From contig JAFAYS010000670.1 in the NCBI GenBank assembly GCA_019240175.1, positions 1 to 6,479 on the forward strand: a stretch of DNA of 6,479 nt, written 5' to 3'. The position numbers were made by a program, and so were the translations under genes. The notes under the pieces were generated by a model that was not told where the DNA came from, did no database searches, and was given only the letters and a program-made list of their open reading frames with translations. This document shows positions 1 through 5,110 of the stretch, piece after piece. Each line of letters opens with the position of its first letter. Within the stretch, counting starts at the first letter, position 1. The stretch is from Chloroflexota bacterium. Its GTDB lineage: Bacteria > Chloroflexota > Chloroflexia > Chloroflexales > Kallotenuaceae.

Positions 1-1
1 G

Positions 2-2305
2 AACTTCTGCTACGGCAGAGAGCCGATCGCCACCGACACGATCTCCGATGATCCCAAGGGCATGGCGGCCTTCTCCTCGCGCGGCCCCACCGACGACGGT
101 CGCATCAAGCCGGATCTGGTCACGCCCGGCACGAATATCGTCTCGAACAGGTCGCACGTGCCCGACGCCAGCCCGCAGTGGGGTGCCCACGAGACCAACA
201 CGCACTATGTGTACTCGGGCGGCACCTCGATGGCTACGCCGCTGACCGCTGGTGCGGGCGTGCTGGTCCGCCAGTGGCTGACCCAGAGCGGCCTGGCTAA
301 TCCCAGCGCCGCCGTCGTCAAATCCACGCTGCTCAACACCACCGCCGACATGGGCACCGGCCAGTACGGCCTGGGCACCACGCAGGAGATCCCGAACGTT
401 CGTCCGAACGGCGTCAACGGCTGGGGCCGTACCGACCTGGGCTTTATGGCCGCGCCGCTGCCCTACAAACTGTGGGTGGACGATCATACCTCGGGTCTGA
501 CGACGGGCCAGGAAGTGCAGTACACGCACACCGACAGCCGCCCGCTTGAGGTGCTCACCAGCGATCAGCCGCTGCGTGTGATGCTCAGCTGGACCGATCC
601 GGCGGCCTCGCTGTCGGCCTCCAAGCAGCTCGTCAACGACCTGGATCTGGTCGTGGTGGGTCCGAACGGCACGCAGTACTACGGCAACAGCATGGCGACC
701 GGCGATCGCACCAACAACGTCGAGGGCGTGGTGATCAACAATCCGCCGCTCGGCTTCTACACCGTGCGCGTGCGCGGCTTCAACGTGCCGATCGCATCAC
801 AACCCTACGGTCTCTCGGTCGCCGGCCCGATCAGCGTCCAGAGCCAGCTCAACGTTGCCAAGACCGCCAATCCGGCCACGCAGGTCGAGCCGGGCGCGCT
901 GATTACCTACACGCTGGGACTTAGCGCCGGCCCTCGCGCGATCACGCATCCGATCGTGATGACCGATACGCTGCCGCTCAACGTCGATTTTGTGAGTGCC
1001 TCAAACGGCGGCACGCGCACCGGCCCCGGCGGCTCGATCGTCAAGTGGACGATCCCGACACTGGCCGCCAACGAGTCGATCACGCGCCAACTGGTGGTGC
1101 GCGTCGGCGCGGACACGCCCGAAAATACGCAGATCGTCAACGCCGACTACCGCGCCGAGAACGACTTTGATTTCCCTGCGGTTGGCACGCCGGTGACGGT
1201 CACCGTGAAGACGATCCCGCGCGGCGTGTTGACGCTCAACAAGGTTGCCGAGCCGAGCAGTACGGTTGCGGCTGGTGGCCAGTTGACCTACACGCTGACG
1301 GTCGGTGCCCAAAACGCGGCGATCACTGGCGCGGTGCTGACCGATACACTGCCGAACGATACGATCTTTGTGTCGGCCAGCGGCGCTTACACGCGCTCCG
1401 GGCCTGGCAATAGCATCATCACCTGGAATATAGGTGCGCTGGCAGCCGGGCAGTCGGTGACGCGTACGCTGACGGTTCAGGTTTCGCCTGACGCCACCAA
1501 CGGCACGACGATCAGCAACAACAGCTATCGCGTCTCGGCCTCGGATGCGCCGACGGTCAACGGTGCGGCGGTCAATGTGACGGTCAGCGGCGGAACAACG
1601 CCGACGAATACGCCGACGATCACGCCGACGCCGACCAACACGACGATTCCAACGCACACGCCGACGAATACGCCGACGATCACGCCGACACCAACCAACA
1701 CGACGATTCCAACGCACACGCCGACGATCACGCCAACGCCAACCAACACGACGATTCCAACCACCACCCCAAGCATTACGCCGACGCCGACGAATACAAC
1801 GATCCCAACCACCACCCCAAGCATTACACCAACGCCGACCAACACGACGATCCCAACCACCACACCGACGATCACGCCAACCGGTACGTCGACGCCCGAC
1901 GGCCATCTCAGCCTCACCGGCTACGTTGATCCTGATACCGAGGTCATGGGTGGCATTCCGATCACGTTTGTGATGACGGTCACCGCCAATGATGCCAATC
2001 TGGAGAATGTGGTGCTGACCGATAGCGTGCCCGCCGGAACCGAGTTCATCTCGGCCAGCGACGCCTACACGCGCTCCGGCATCAACAACAACCAGATTAC
2101 CTGGAACATCGGCGCGCTGGCAGCCGGGCAGTCGGTGACGCGCACGCTGACGGTCTTTGTGCCGGCGGACACGCCCGACCAAACTATGCTGAGCAACAAT
2201 AGCTACGCGGTGAGCGCCGACAACGCGACCACGGTCAACGGCACGCCGATCAACGTGCGCGTACTGTCCTACGGGCCGCGCGTCTGGGTGCCCTTCGCCT
2301 CCTAA
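2..2305 (+). CDS. Secreted KP-43-like subtilase (S8) with DUF11 modules, 5'-truncated
   Basis: Extracellular serine endopeptidase, open at the window start; 767 residues are visible (frame from base 2; the ATG at 62 is internal). Seen: FSSRGPT..GRIKPD..TPGT at residues ~24-44 and the nucleophile block GGTSMATP with Ser76 (codon 227-229). The catalytic Asp and His and any signal peptide must lie upstream. Residues ~154-276 form a C-terminal beta-sandwich with LVNDLDLVV, PNGTQY and a NVP..SQPYGLSVAGP stretch, which closely resembles the oxidatively stable alkaline protease KP-43 as I remember it. DUF11 modules follow at ~283-404 and ~409-531, then a Thr/Pro repeat linker at 532-632 and a third DUF11 module at ~633-756. 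The protein ends in VWVPFAS, similar to the YLPL-type tails I recall on Chloroflexi exported proteins. The TAA stop at 2303 is followed by a hairpin. A role in degrading external protein is inferred. The family call is secure, the substrate unknown. Confidence 0.93.
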   Translation, partial: NFCYGREPIATDTISDDPKGMAAFSSRGPTDDGRIKPDLVTPGTNIVSNRSHVPDASPQWGAHETNTHYVYSGGTSMATPLTAGAGVLVRQWLTQSGLANPSAAVVKSTLLNTTADMGTGQYGLGTTQEIPNVRPNGVNGWGRTDLGFMAAPLPYKLWVDDHTSGLTTGQEVQYTHTDSRPLEVLTSDQPLRVMLSWTDPAASLSASKQLVNDLDLVVVGPNGTQYYGNSMATGDRTNNVEGVVINNPPLGFYTVRVRGFNVPIASQPYGLSVAGPISVQSQLNVAKTANPATQVEPGALITYTLGLSAGPRAITHPIVMTDTLPLNVDFVSASNGGTRTGPGGSIVKWTIPTLAANESITRQLVVRVGADTPENTQIVNADYRAENDFDFPAVGTPVTVTVKTIPRGVLTLNKVAEPSSTVAAGGQLTYTLTVGAQNAAITGAVLTDTLPNDTIFVSASGAYTRSGPGNSIITWNIGALAAGQSVTRTLTVQVSPDATNGTTISNNSYRVSASDAPTVNGAAVNVTVSGGTTPTNTPTITPTPTNTTIPTHTPTNTPTITPTPTNTTIPTHTPTITPTPTNTTIPTTTPSITPTPTNTTIPTTTPSITPTPTNTTIPTTTPTITPTGTSTPDGHLSLTGYVDPDTEVMGGIPITFVMTVTANDANLENVVLTDSVPAGTEFISASDAYTRSGINNNQITWNIGALAAGQSVTRTLTVFVPADTPDQTMLSNNSYAVSADNATTVNGTPINVRVLSYGPRVWVPFAS
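1436..2154 (+). repeat. Near-identical 41-bp direct repeats within DUF11 modules 2 and 3
   Basis: Bases 1436-1476 and 2114-2154 match at 40 of 41 positions and encode the same residues, ALAAGQSVTRTLTV. The surrounding DUF11 modules are clearly homologous (YTRSG...ITWNIGALAAGQSVTRTLTV in both) but much more divergent in DNA. The coordinates span both copies and the stalk between them. Confidence 0.85.
1598..1897 (+). repeat. Intragenic Thr/Pro-rich tandem repeats (60-bp then 48-bp units)
   Basis: Within the subtilase gene, two 20-codon units (1598-1657 and 1658-1717, 58 of 60 bases identical) are followed by three 16-codon units (1718-1765, 1766-1813, 1814-1861) and a partial unit to 1897. 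Each unit carries ITPTPTNTTIPT. The 20-codon form has an extra TPTN block. The product is an extended, probably glycosylatable stalk between DUF11 modules 2 and 3. Antisense reading gives a long Val/Gly shadow ORF without biological meaning. Confidence 0.92.
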
Positions 2306-2325
2306 GCCGGTTTCAATCCAGTCCT

Positions 2326-2359
2326 CGCAGAGCGCGGCGATCCCGCGCTCTTTGCGTTT
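2326..2359 (+). terminator. Terminator-like hairpin after the subtilase gene
   Basis: A perfect 9-bp stem, AGAGCGCGG (2329-2337) with CCGCGCTCT (2343-2351), closes a CGATC loop. A further three pairs (2326-2328 with 2354-2356) form across a two-base TT bulge, followed by TTT. It starts 20 bp after the TAA stop. The T tract is short, so termination may be imperfect. Confidence 0.6.
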
Positions 2360-2384
2360 AAGCCAGCCGCAGATATGCTACGAT
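2352..2384 (+). promoter_or_regulatory. Weak sigma-70-like promoter for the S66 peptidase gene
   Basis: An extended -10, TGC followed by TACGAT (2376-2384), lies 37 bp before the start codon. A possible -35, TTGCGT at 2352-2357, sits 21 bp upstream of TACGAT, which is too far. The alternative -10 TATGCT at 2374-2379 gives a 16-bp spacer. Both matches are partial and the -35 overlaps the preceding hairpin. Confidence 0.3.
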
Positions 2385-2410
2385 CGCACAACGAGGCAAG
2401 CTGTTTAGCG

Positions 2411-2415
2411 GGAGG
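2411..2415 (+). promoter_or_regulatory. Shine-Dalgarno that decides the S66 start
   Basis: GGAGG lies 3 bases before the ATG at 2419 and 6 bases before the adjacent in-frame ATG at 2422. The 6-base spacing is the usual one, so the second ATG is preferred. The choice changes the protein by one Met only. Confidence 0.75.
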
Positions 2416-2421
2416 AAGATG

Positions 2422-3399
2422 ATGTTTGCAGCAAAGTTAAAGCCGGGCGATCACATTCGGGTCGTGTCGCCGGCCATATCGCTGGCCGTGATTGCGCCGG
2501 ATCAGCGCGCCACCGCGATCGAGCGTTACGCCAGCCTGGGTCTTAGCGTCTCGTTCTCGGAGCACGCCGAGGAGCACGACCAATTCGAATCGTCGTCGAT
2601 CGAGTCGCGGGTGGCGGATCTGCACGCCGCGTTTGCCGATCCAGCCGTCGCCGGCATCGTGACGACCTTGGGCGGCTATAACAGCAACCAGCTGTTGCGC
2701 TACCTTGATTTCGATCTGATTGCGGCTAATCCCAAGGTTTTCTGCGGCTACTCCGACATCACGGCGCTGGGCACGGCGATCTATAGCCGCAGCGGTCTGG
2801 TGACCTACTCGGGGCCGCACTTCTCGACCTTCGGCATGCTGCGCGGCGTCGAGTACACGCTTGAGTATTTCAAAACGTGTGTCATGGATGCCGCGCCGTT
2901 CGAGGTGCCGACCGCCGCCACCTGGAGCGACGACGCCTGGTTTGCGGATCAAGAAAACCGCGAGTTCATCCCGCACGAGGGCTATCTGGTGATCAACGAG
3001 GGCCGCGCCGAGGGCACGCTGCTGGGCGGCAATCTGTGCACGCTGAATCTGCTGCAAGGCACCGAGTACATGCCGTCGCTCGGCGGCGCGATCCTGCTGA
3101 TCGAAGATGATTTGGAGTCCAAAGCTGCAAACTTCGATCGCGATCTTCAGTCCCTGCTGCACCAGCCGGGCTTTAGCGAGGTGCGCGGCCTGATCCTGGG
3201 ACGCTTCCAGAAAGCCTCGGCGATCGACCGCGAGACGCTGACCCGCATCGTCAAGAGCAAGCGCGAGCTAGATGCGCTTCCGGTGATCGCGCAGGCTAGC
3301 TTTGGGCATACCACGCCGCAGTTCACGTTCCCGATCGGCGGTCAGGGCCGGCTGGTGGTGGAAGATGGTCGCGTCAGCTTTACGATTGTCGAGCACTAG
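2422..3399 (+). CDS. MccF-like serine carboxypeptidase, peptidase family S66
   Basis: Family S66 hydrolases cut amide bonds next to a free C-terminal carboxylate. LdcA members release D-Ala from murein tetrapeptides in the cytoplasm, while MccF members inactivate microcin C-type aminoacyl-nucleotides. The 325-residue length fits the family. From the ATG at 2422, the nucleophile is Ser111 in GYSDIT, the acid is Glu228 in LLIEDDLE and the base is His296 in FGHTTPQ. The N-terminal part holds SPA and VTTLGGYNS (~80-88), typical of the alpha/beta S66 fold. The stretch AWFADQENRE followed by EGYLVINEGRAEGTLLGGNL (~172-206) resembles MccF-type proteins more than E. coli LdcA, so MccF-like is favoured. 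No signal peptide is visible, so it is probably cytosolic. It has its own SD, and its last codons are copied 73 bp downstream. The S66 call is firm; the substrate (murein peptide or toxic peptide-nucleotide) cannot be decided here. ATG 2419 is the alternative start. Confidence 0.92.
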   Translation: MFAAKLKPGDHIRVVSPAISLAVIAPDQRATAIERYASLGLSVSFSEHAEEHDQFESSSIESRVADLHAAFADPAVAGIVTTLGGYNSNQLLRYLDFDLIAANPKVFCGYSDITALGTAIYSRSGLVTYSGPHFSTFGMLRGVEYTLEYFKTCVMDAAPFEVPTAATWSDDAWFADQENREFIPHEGYLVINEGRAEGTLLGGNLCTLNLLQGTEYMPSLGGAILLIEDDLESKAANFDRDLQSLLHQPGFSEVRGLILGRFQKASAIDRETLTRIVKSKRELDALPVIAQASFGHTTPQFTFPIGGQGRLVVEDGRVSFTIVEH

Positions 3400-3479
3400 C
3401 GCTCAGCCCGCCGTCTGAATCGCAATCACACATAACACGACTTATGATTGATTTACGATCGTCGAGCACTAGCGCTCAG
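3379..3479 (+). repeat. 28-bp direct repeat duplicating the S66 gene 3' end
   Basis: Bases 3379-3406 (last six sense codons FTIVEH, the TAG stop and 7 following bases) recur at 3452-3479 with a single T/C difference (3386 versus 3459). The copies are offset by 73 bp, leaving 45 bp between them. Each copy contains the near-palindrome GAGCACTAGCGCTC (one mismatched pair). The second copy lies in non-coding sequence upstream of the DUF5654-like gene. Confidence 0.9.
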
Positions 3480-3496
3480 TCTGGCGGCTGCATATG

Positions 3497-3513
3497 TTTG
3501 TTGAATCAACTAA
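3497..3513. promoter_or_regulatory. AT-rich interrupted palindrome upstream of the DUF5654-like gene
   Basis: GTTGA (3500-3504) and TCAAC (3506-3510) flank a single A, and two more T-A pairs lie outside one mismatch. It sits in a locally AT-rich stretch 27 bp before the start codon in an otherwise GC-rich region. This could be an operator or part of a promoter; no convincing -35/-10 pair was found. Confidence 0.25.
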
Positions 3514-3540
3514 CTACTTCGTCACAAGGGGCAATGACCA

Positions 3541-3795
3541 ATGATCAACCCGCGCATCTTTCTGCAAACCATGATCACGCTTGCGTCGGCATCGCTGGGT
3601 CTGGTATCGGCGCTGGCCTGGAACGAGGCGATCAAAGCGACGATTGTGCAGGTCTTCGGCACCGACGATAGCCTGGCCGGGCTGTACACCTACGCGATTC
3701 TGGCCACGGTGCTGGCAATTGTGGTCCTCAGCTTGCTAGGCCGGGCGGCAGCGCGGATCGGCGGCGAGGCTGTGATCAACCGCGAGGCAGACTAG
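3541..3795 (+). CDS. Small two-helix membrane protein, DUF5654-like
   Basis: An 84-residue protein of unknown function. Two hydrophobic segments are clear: about residues 8-29, containing the Leu-Ala-Trp-Asn-Glu-Ala-Ile sequence at the helix end, and about 46-66 (YTYAILATVLAIVVLSLLG). A short basic/acidic C-terminal tail follows. The pattern FLQTMITLASASLGLVSALAWNEAIK resembles the DUF5654 family of small integral membrane proteins; I rely on memory for that. It is probably in the cytoplasmic membrane. The ATG at 3541 is preceded by AGGGG (3527-3531) at 9 bases. An ATG at 3534 is in another frame and leads to a shadow ORF. It lies 141 bp after the S66 gene and 92 bp before the FRG gene. The TAG stop sits in ACTAGCGCT, a 9-mer also present at the S66 stop and in its duplicate. 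Confidence 0.82.
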   Translation: MINPRIFLQTMITLASASLGLVSALAWNEAIKATIVQVFGTDDSLAGLYTYAILATVLAIVVLSLLGRAAARIGGEAVINREAD

Positions 3796-3822
3796 CGCTG
3801 ATCGTCGTCGATGCGCTCCGTG

Positions 3823-3838
3823 GGATGTGTCAACATCC
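3823..3838. other. Short hairpin between the DUF5654-like and FRG genes
   Basis: GGATGT (3823-3828) and ACATCC (3833-3838) form a perfect 6-bp stem around the loop GTCA, 28 bp after the small-membrane-protein stop. No T tract follows, so it is a weak candidate for a terminator or a transcript-end structure. Apart from this, 3796-3887 shows no clear promoter. Confidence 0.3.
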
Positions 3839-3887
3839 GCTTCATCACGGGTGGTTTTCAGCGTTTCAGATTCGACGAGTGTAGCCT

Positions 3888-4739
3888 ATGTCTGAGATCC
3901 AGGAGATTGAAATTCGGAGCTTAACCGAATTATTGGCTGCGGTGACGCCGGAAATAGCCGATCCGGCCAGTGGGCGGCTGCGCGATTGGGCGGTGTATCG
4001 CGGCTCGGGAAACGCGAACTGGCCGCTGCTGACCAGTCTCGATCGGCTGGGCGGCATCGATCCGGCGCATACCAAAGCGCAGCTTGAGGAGCATATTCTG
4101 CGCACGTTCATTCGCTACTCGCGGCCCTACATCGCGCCACTGCCGCCCAACGAGTGGGAGCTGCTGGTGATCGCCCAGCATCACGGCGTGCCAACCCGGC
4201 TGCTGGACTGGTCGTACTCGCCTTTTGTGGCGGCGCACTTCGCGACGCTAGAGCCGCGTCCCGGCATCGATCGGGTGGTGTGGCGGCTGGACTGGAAGCG
4301 CGTTCACGAGCACTTTGGCTTCGCGCCGCTGGCCTTTTTGATCGAGGATCTCGACGAGGTGCTGCGCGGCAAAGGCCACGAGTCGGCCTGGGATCTGTTC
4401 AGGGCCGAGCACTACGCCGAGCAGGATGATTGTGCGTTTGCCTGCCTGTTTGATCCGCCCGCCGTCGATACGCGGCTGGTCGCGCAGTCGGCGGCGTTCA
4501 CACTCTGCTCGGACAAAAACCAGTCGTTCGATCAATTCCTGGACGACTGCGGCCTGTCGTCGGCGCTGACGCGCTATGTGATACCGGCGGCGCGCGTGGA
4601 TGTGGTGCGCGATCAGTTGGATTTGTGCGGCATCGACGAGCGCAAGATCTTTCCCGATCTGGGCGGCATCGCGGCGCAGGTTCGGCGCTACTACTCAGCC
4701 TCGGGATCGAGCCAGGAGGCCAAAGAGGTCAACTGCTAA
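3888..4739 (+). CDS. Stand-alone FRG-domain protein
   Basis: A 283-residue protein occupied almost entirely by an FRG domain, named for its N-terminal F/Y-R-G motif; the biochemical activity is unestablished as far as I know. Seen: YRG at 37-39 followed by NWPLLTSLDR, the core signature AQHHGVPTRLLDW at 96-108 followed by SPFVAAHFA, RLVAQSAAFT at 196-205 and the C-terminal IFPDLGG at 254-260. All the expected landmarks are present, so the domain looks intact. There is no signal peptide or membrane segment, so it is probably cytosolic. The start is secure at the 5' side: an in-frame TAG at 3882-3884 lies one codon before the ATG. The Shine-Dalgarno is poor (GAG at 3877-3879), suggesting low expression. 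FRG domains often occur in variable, accessory regions; a defence or stress role here is only conjecture. No antitoxin-like partner gene adjoins it. Confidence 0.88.
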   Translation: MSEIQEIEIRSLTELLAAVTPEIADPASGRLRDWAVYRGSGNANWPLLTSLDRLGGIDPAHTKAQLEEHILRTFIRYSRPYIAPLPPNEWELLVIAQHHGVPTRLLDWSYSPFVAAHFATLEPRPGIDRVVWRLDWKRVHEHFGFAPLAFLIEDLDEVLRGKGHESAWDLFRAEHYAEQDDCAFACLFDPPAVDTRLVAQSAAFTLCSDKNQSFDQFLDDCGLSSALTRYVIPAARVDVVRDQLDLCGIDERKIFPDLGGIAAQVRRYYSASGSSQEAKEVNC

Positions 4740-4778
4740 GCCAACATCACCAGAACAGACAAACAAAGAACAAAGAAC

Positions 4779-4813
4779 AAAAAAGCCCCTCTCCTGTCGC
4801 AACGGGAGAGGGG
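4779..4813 (-). terminator. Rho-independent terminator of the pyrG-membrane protein operon
   Basis: On the minus strand, CCCCTCTCC (complement of 4805-4813) pairs with GGAGAGGGG (complement of 4786-4794) in a 9-bp GC-rich stem. The stem is extended by a wobble pair and a G-C pair around a short loop, then C and six T's follow (complement of 4779-4784). The stem begins 18 bases beyond the membrane-protein TAA. For the convergent FRG gene it gives a hairpin but no T tract, so it is directional. Confidence 0.85.
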
Positions 4814-4825
4814 TTGGGGTGAGGG
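4804..4825 (+). other. Putative G-quadruplex motif overlapping the terminator hairpin
   Basis: Four guanine runs of 3, 4, 4 and 3 bases (4804-4806, 4810-4813, 4816-4819, 4823-4825) are separated by AGA, TT and TGA. This meets the standard G3+N1-7 pattern with very short loops. The first two runs are also the 3' arm of the hairpin at 4786-4813, so the two folds exclude each other. On the plus strand it would lie in the 3' region of the FRG transcript. Confidence 0.6.
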
Positions 4826-4831
4826 CCTGGC

Positions 4832-5095
4832 TTAAACCCCCAGCAGCACGCCGATCAGCCCCAGGGCGAACGGCAGAGCCAGGATCAGCAGGCTGACCGC
4901 CAGGCTCAGGCGCTGCTGGAAGTACAGCACTGCGGCGACAGCGGCTACCATCACCGCGTAGAGCACCCAGGCGAACCACTCGCTATACTGATCCAGCAGC
5001 TGAAGCGCCGTGTTGAAGGCGACGAAGAGCATCAGGGTGACAATCACGCTCAGCGTTCGAGATCGGGTTTGTTTTTGCATAGATCGTTCGCTCAT
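4832..5095 (-). CDS. Small three-helix membrane protein downstream of pyrG
   Basis: An 87-residue protein that I do not recognise. After a basic N-terminus (MSERSMQKQTRSR), three hydrophobic segments are evident: about 14-34 (TLSVIVTLMLFVAFNTALQLL), 39-59 (EWFAWVLYAVMVAAVAAVLYF) and 63-86, ending in GVLLGV at the C-terminus. The basic start predicts an N-in orientation under the positive-inside rule. The ATG at 5095 was chosen because AGGTAGG (plus-strand 5104-5110) lies 8 bases upstream; a GTG at 5104 would add only three residues and has poorer spacing. The gap to the pyrG stop is 13 bp and the SD overlaps that stop, so the two genes are very probably co-transcribed and translationally coupled. 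A strong terminator follows. Function is unknown; no catalytic motif is visible. Confidence 0.8.
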   Translation of the reverse strand: MSERSMQKQTRSRTLSVIVTLMLFVAFNTALQLLDQYSEWFAWVLYAVMVAAVAAVLYFQQRLSLAVSLLILALPFALGLIGVLLGV

Positions 5096-5103
5096 CTGTA
5101 TCA

Positions 5104-5110
5104 CCTACCT
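5104..5110 (-). promoter_or_regulatory. Shine-Dalgarno overlapping the pyrG stop codon
   Basis: Minus-strand AGGTAGG shares two bases with the pyrG TAG (5109-5111) and lies 8 bases before the ATG at 5095. A ribosome terminating on pyrG would sit on the start site of the next gene, the usual arrangement for coupled translation. Confidence 0.7.

Noticed and set aside
1598..1897. Repetitive block as a CRISPR array
   Set aside because: Units are contiguous, in frame and encode a Thr/Pro stalk. There are no unique spacers and no cas genes.
1525..1917. Minus-strand Val/Gly repeat ORF resembling a hydrophobic repeat protein
   Set aside because: It is the antisense reading of the Thr/Pro repeats and has no independent support.
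1001..2182. Long minus-strand ORF (393 codons) opposite the subtilase gene
   Set aside because: Its product is Arg-rich low complexity, the mirror of the DUF11 and Thr/Pro repeat coding sequence. It has no recognisable domain, and the plus strand is clearly coding.
2437..3162. Minus-strand ORF of 241 codons opposite the S66 peptidase
   Set aside because: Arg/Ala/Gln-rich composition without motifs. The plus strand carries a complete catalytic triad and good SD.
3444..3671. Plus-strand ORF overlapping the start of the DUF5654-like gene in another frame
   Set aside because: It begins inside the duplicated gene-end copy, has no SD and runs out of frame through a gene with clear membrane helices.
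3828..3833. Minus-strand TTGACA as a -35 box
   Set aside because: No -10-like hexamer lies at 16-18 bp and no minus-strand gene follows. The bases belong to a small hairpin.
4760..4784. A-rich run with repeated CAAAGAA units as a tandem repeat or slippage site
   Set aside because: Only two to three short imperfect units. The A tract is better explained as the T tract of the minus-strand terminator.
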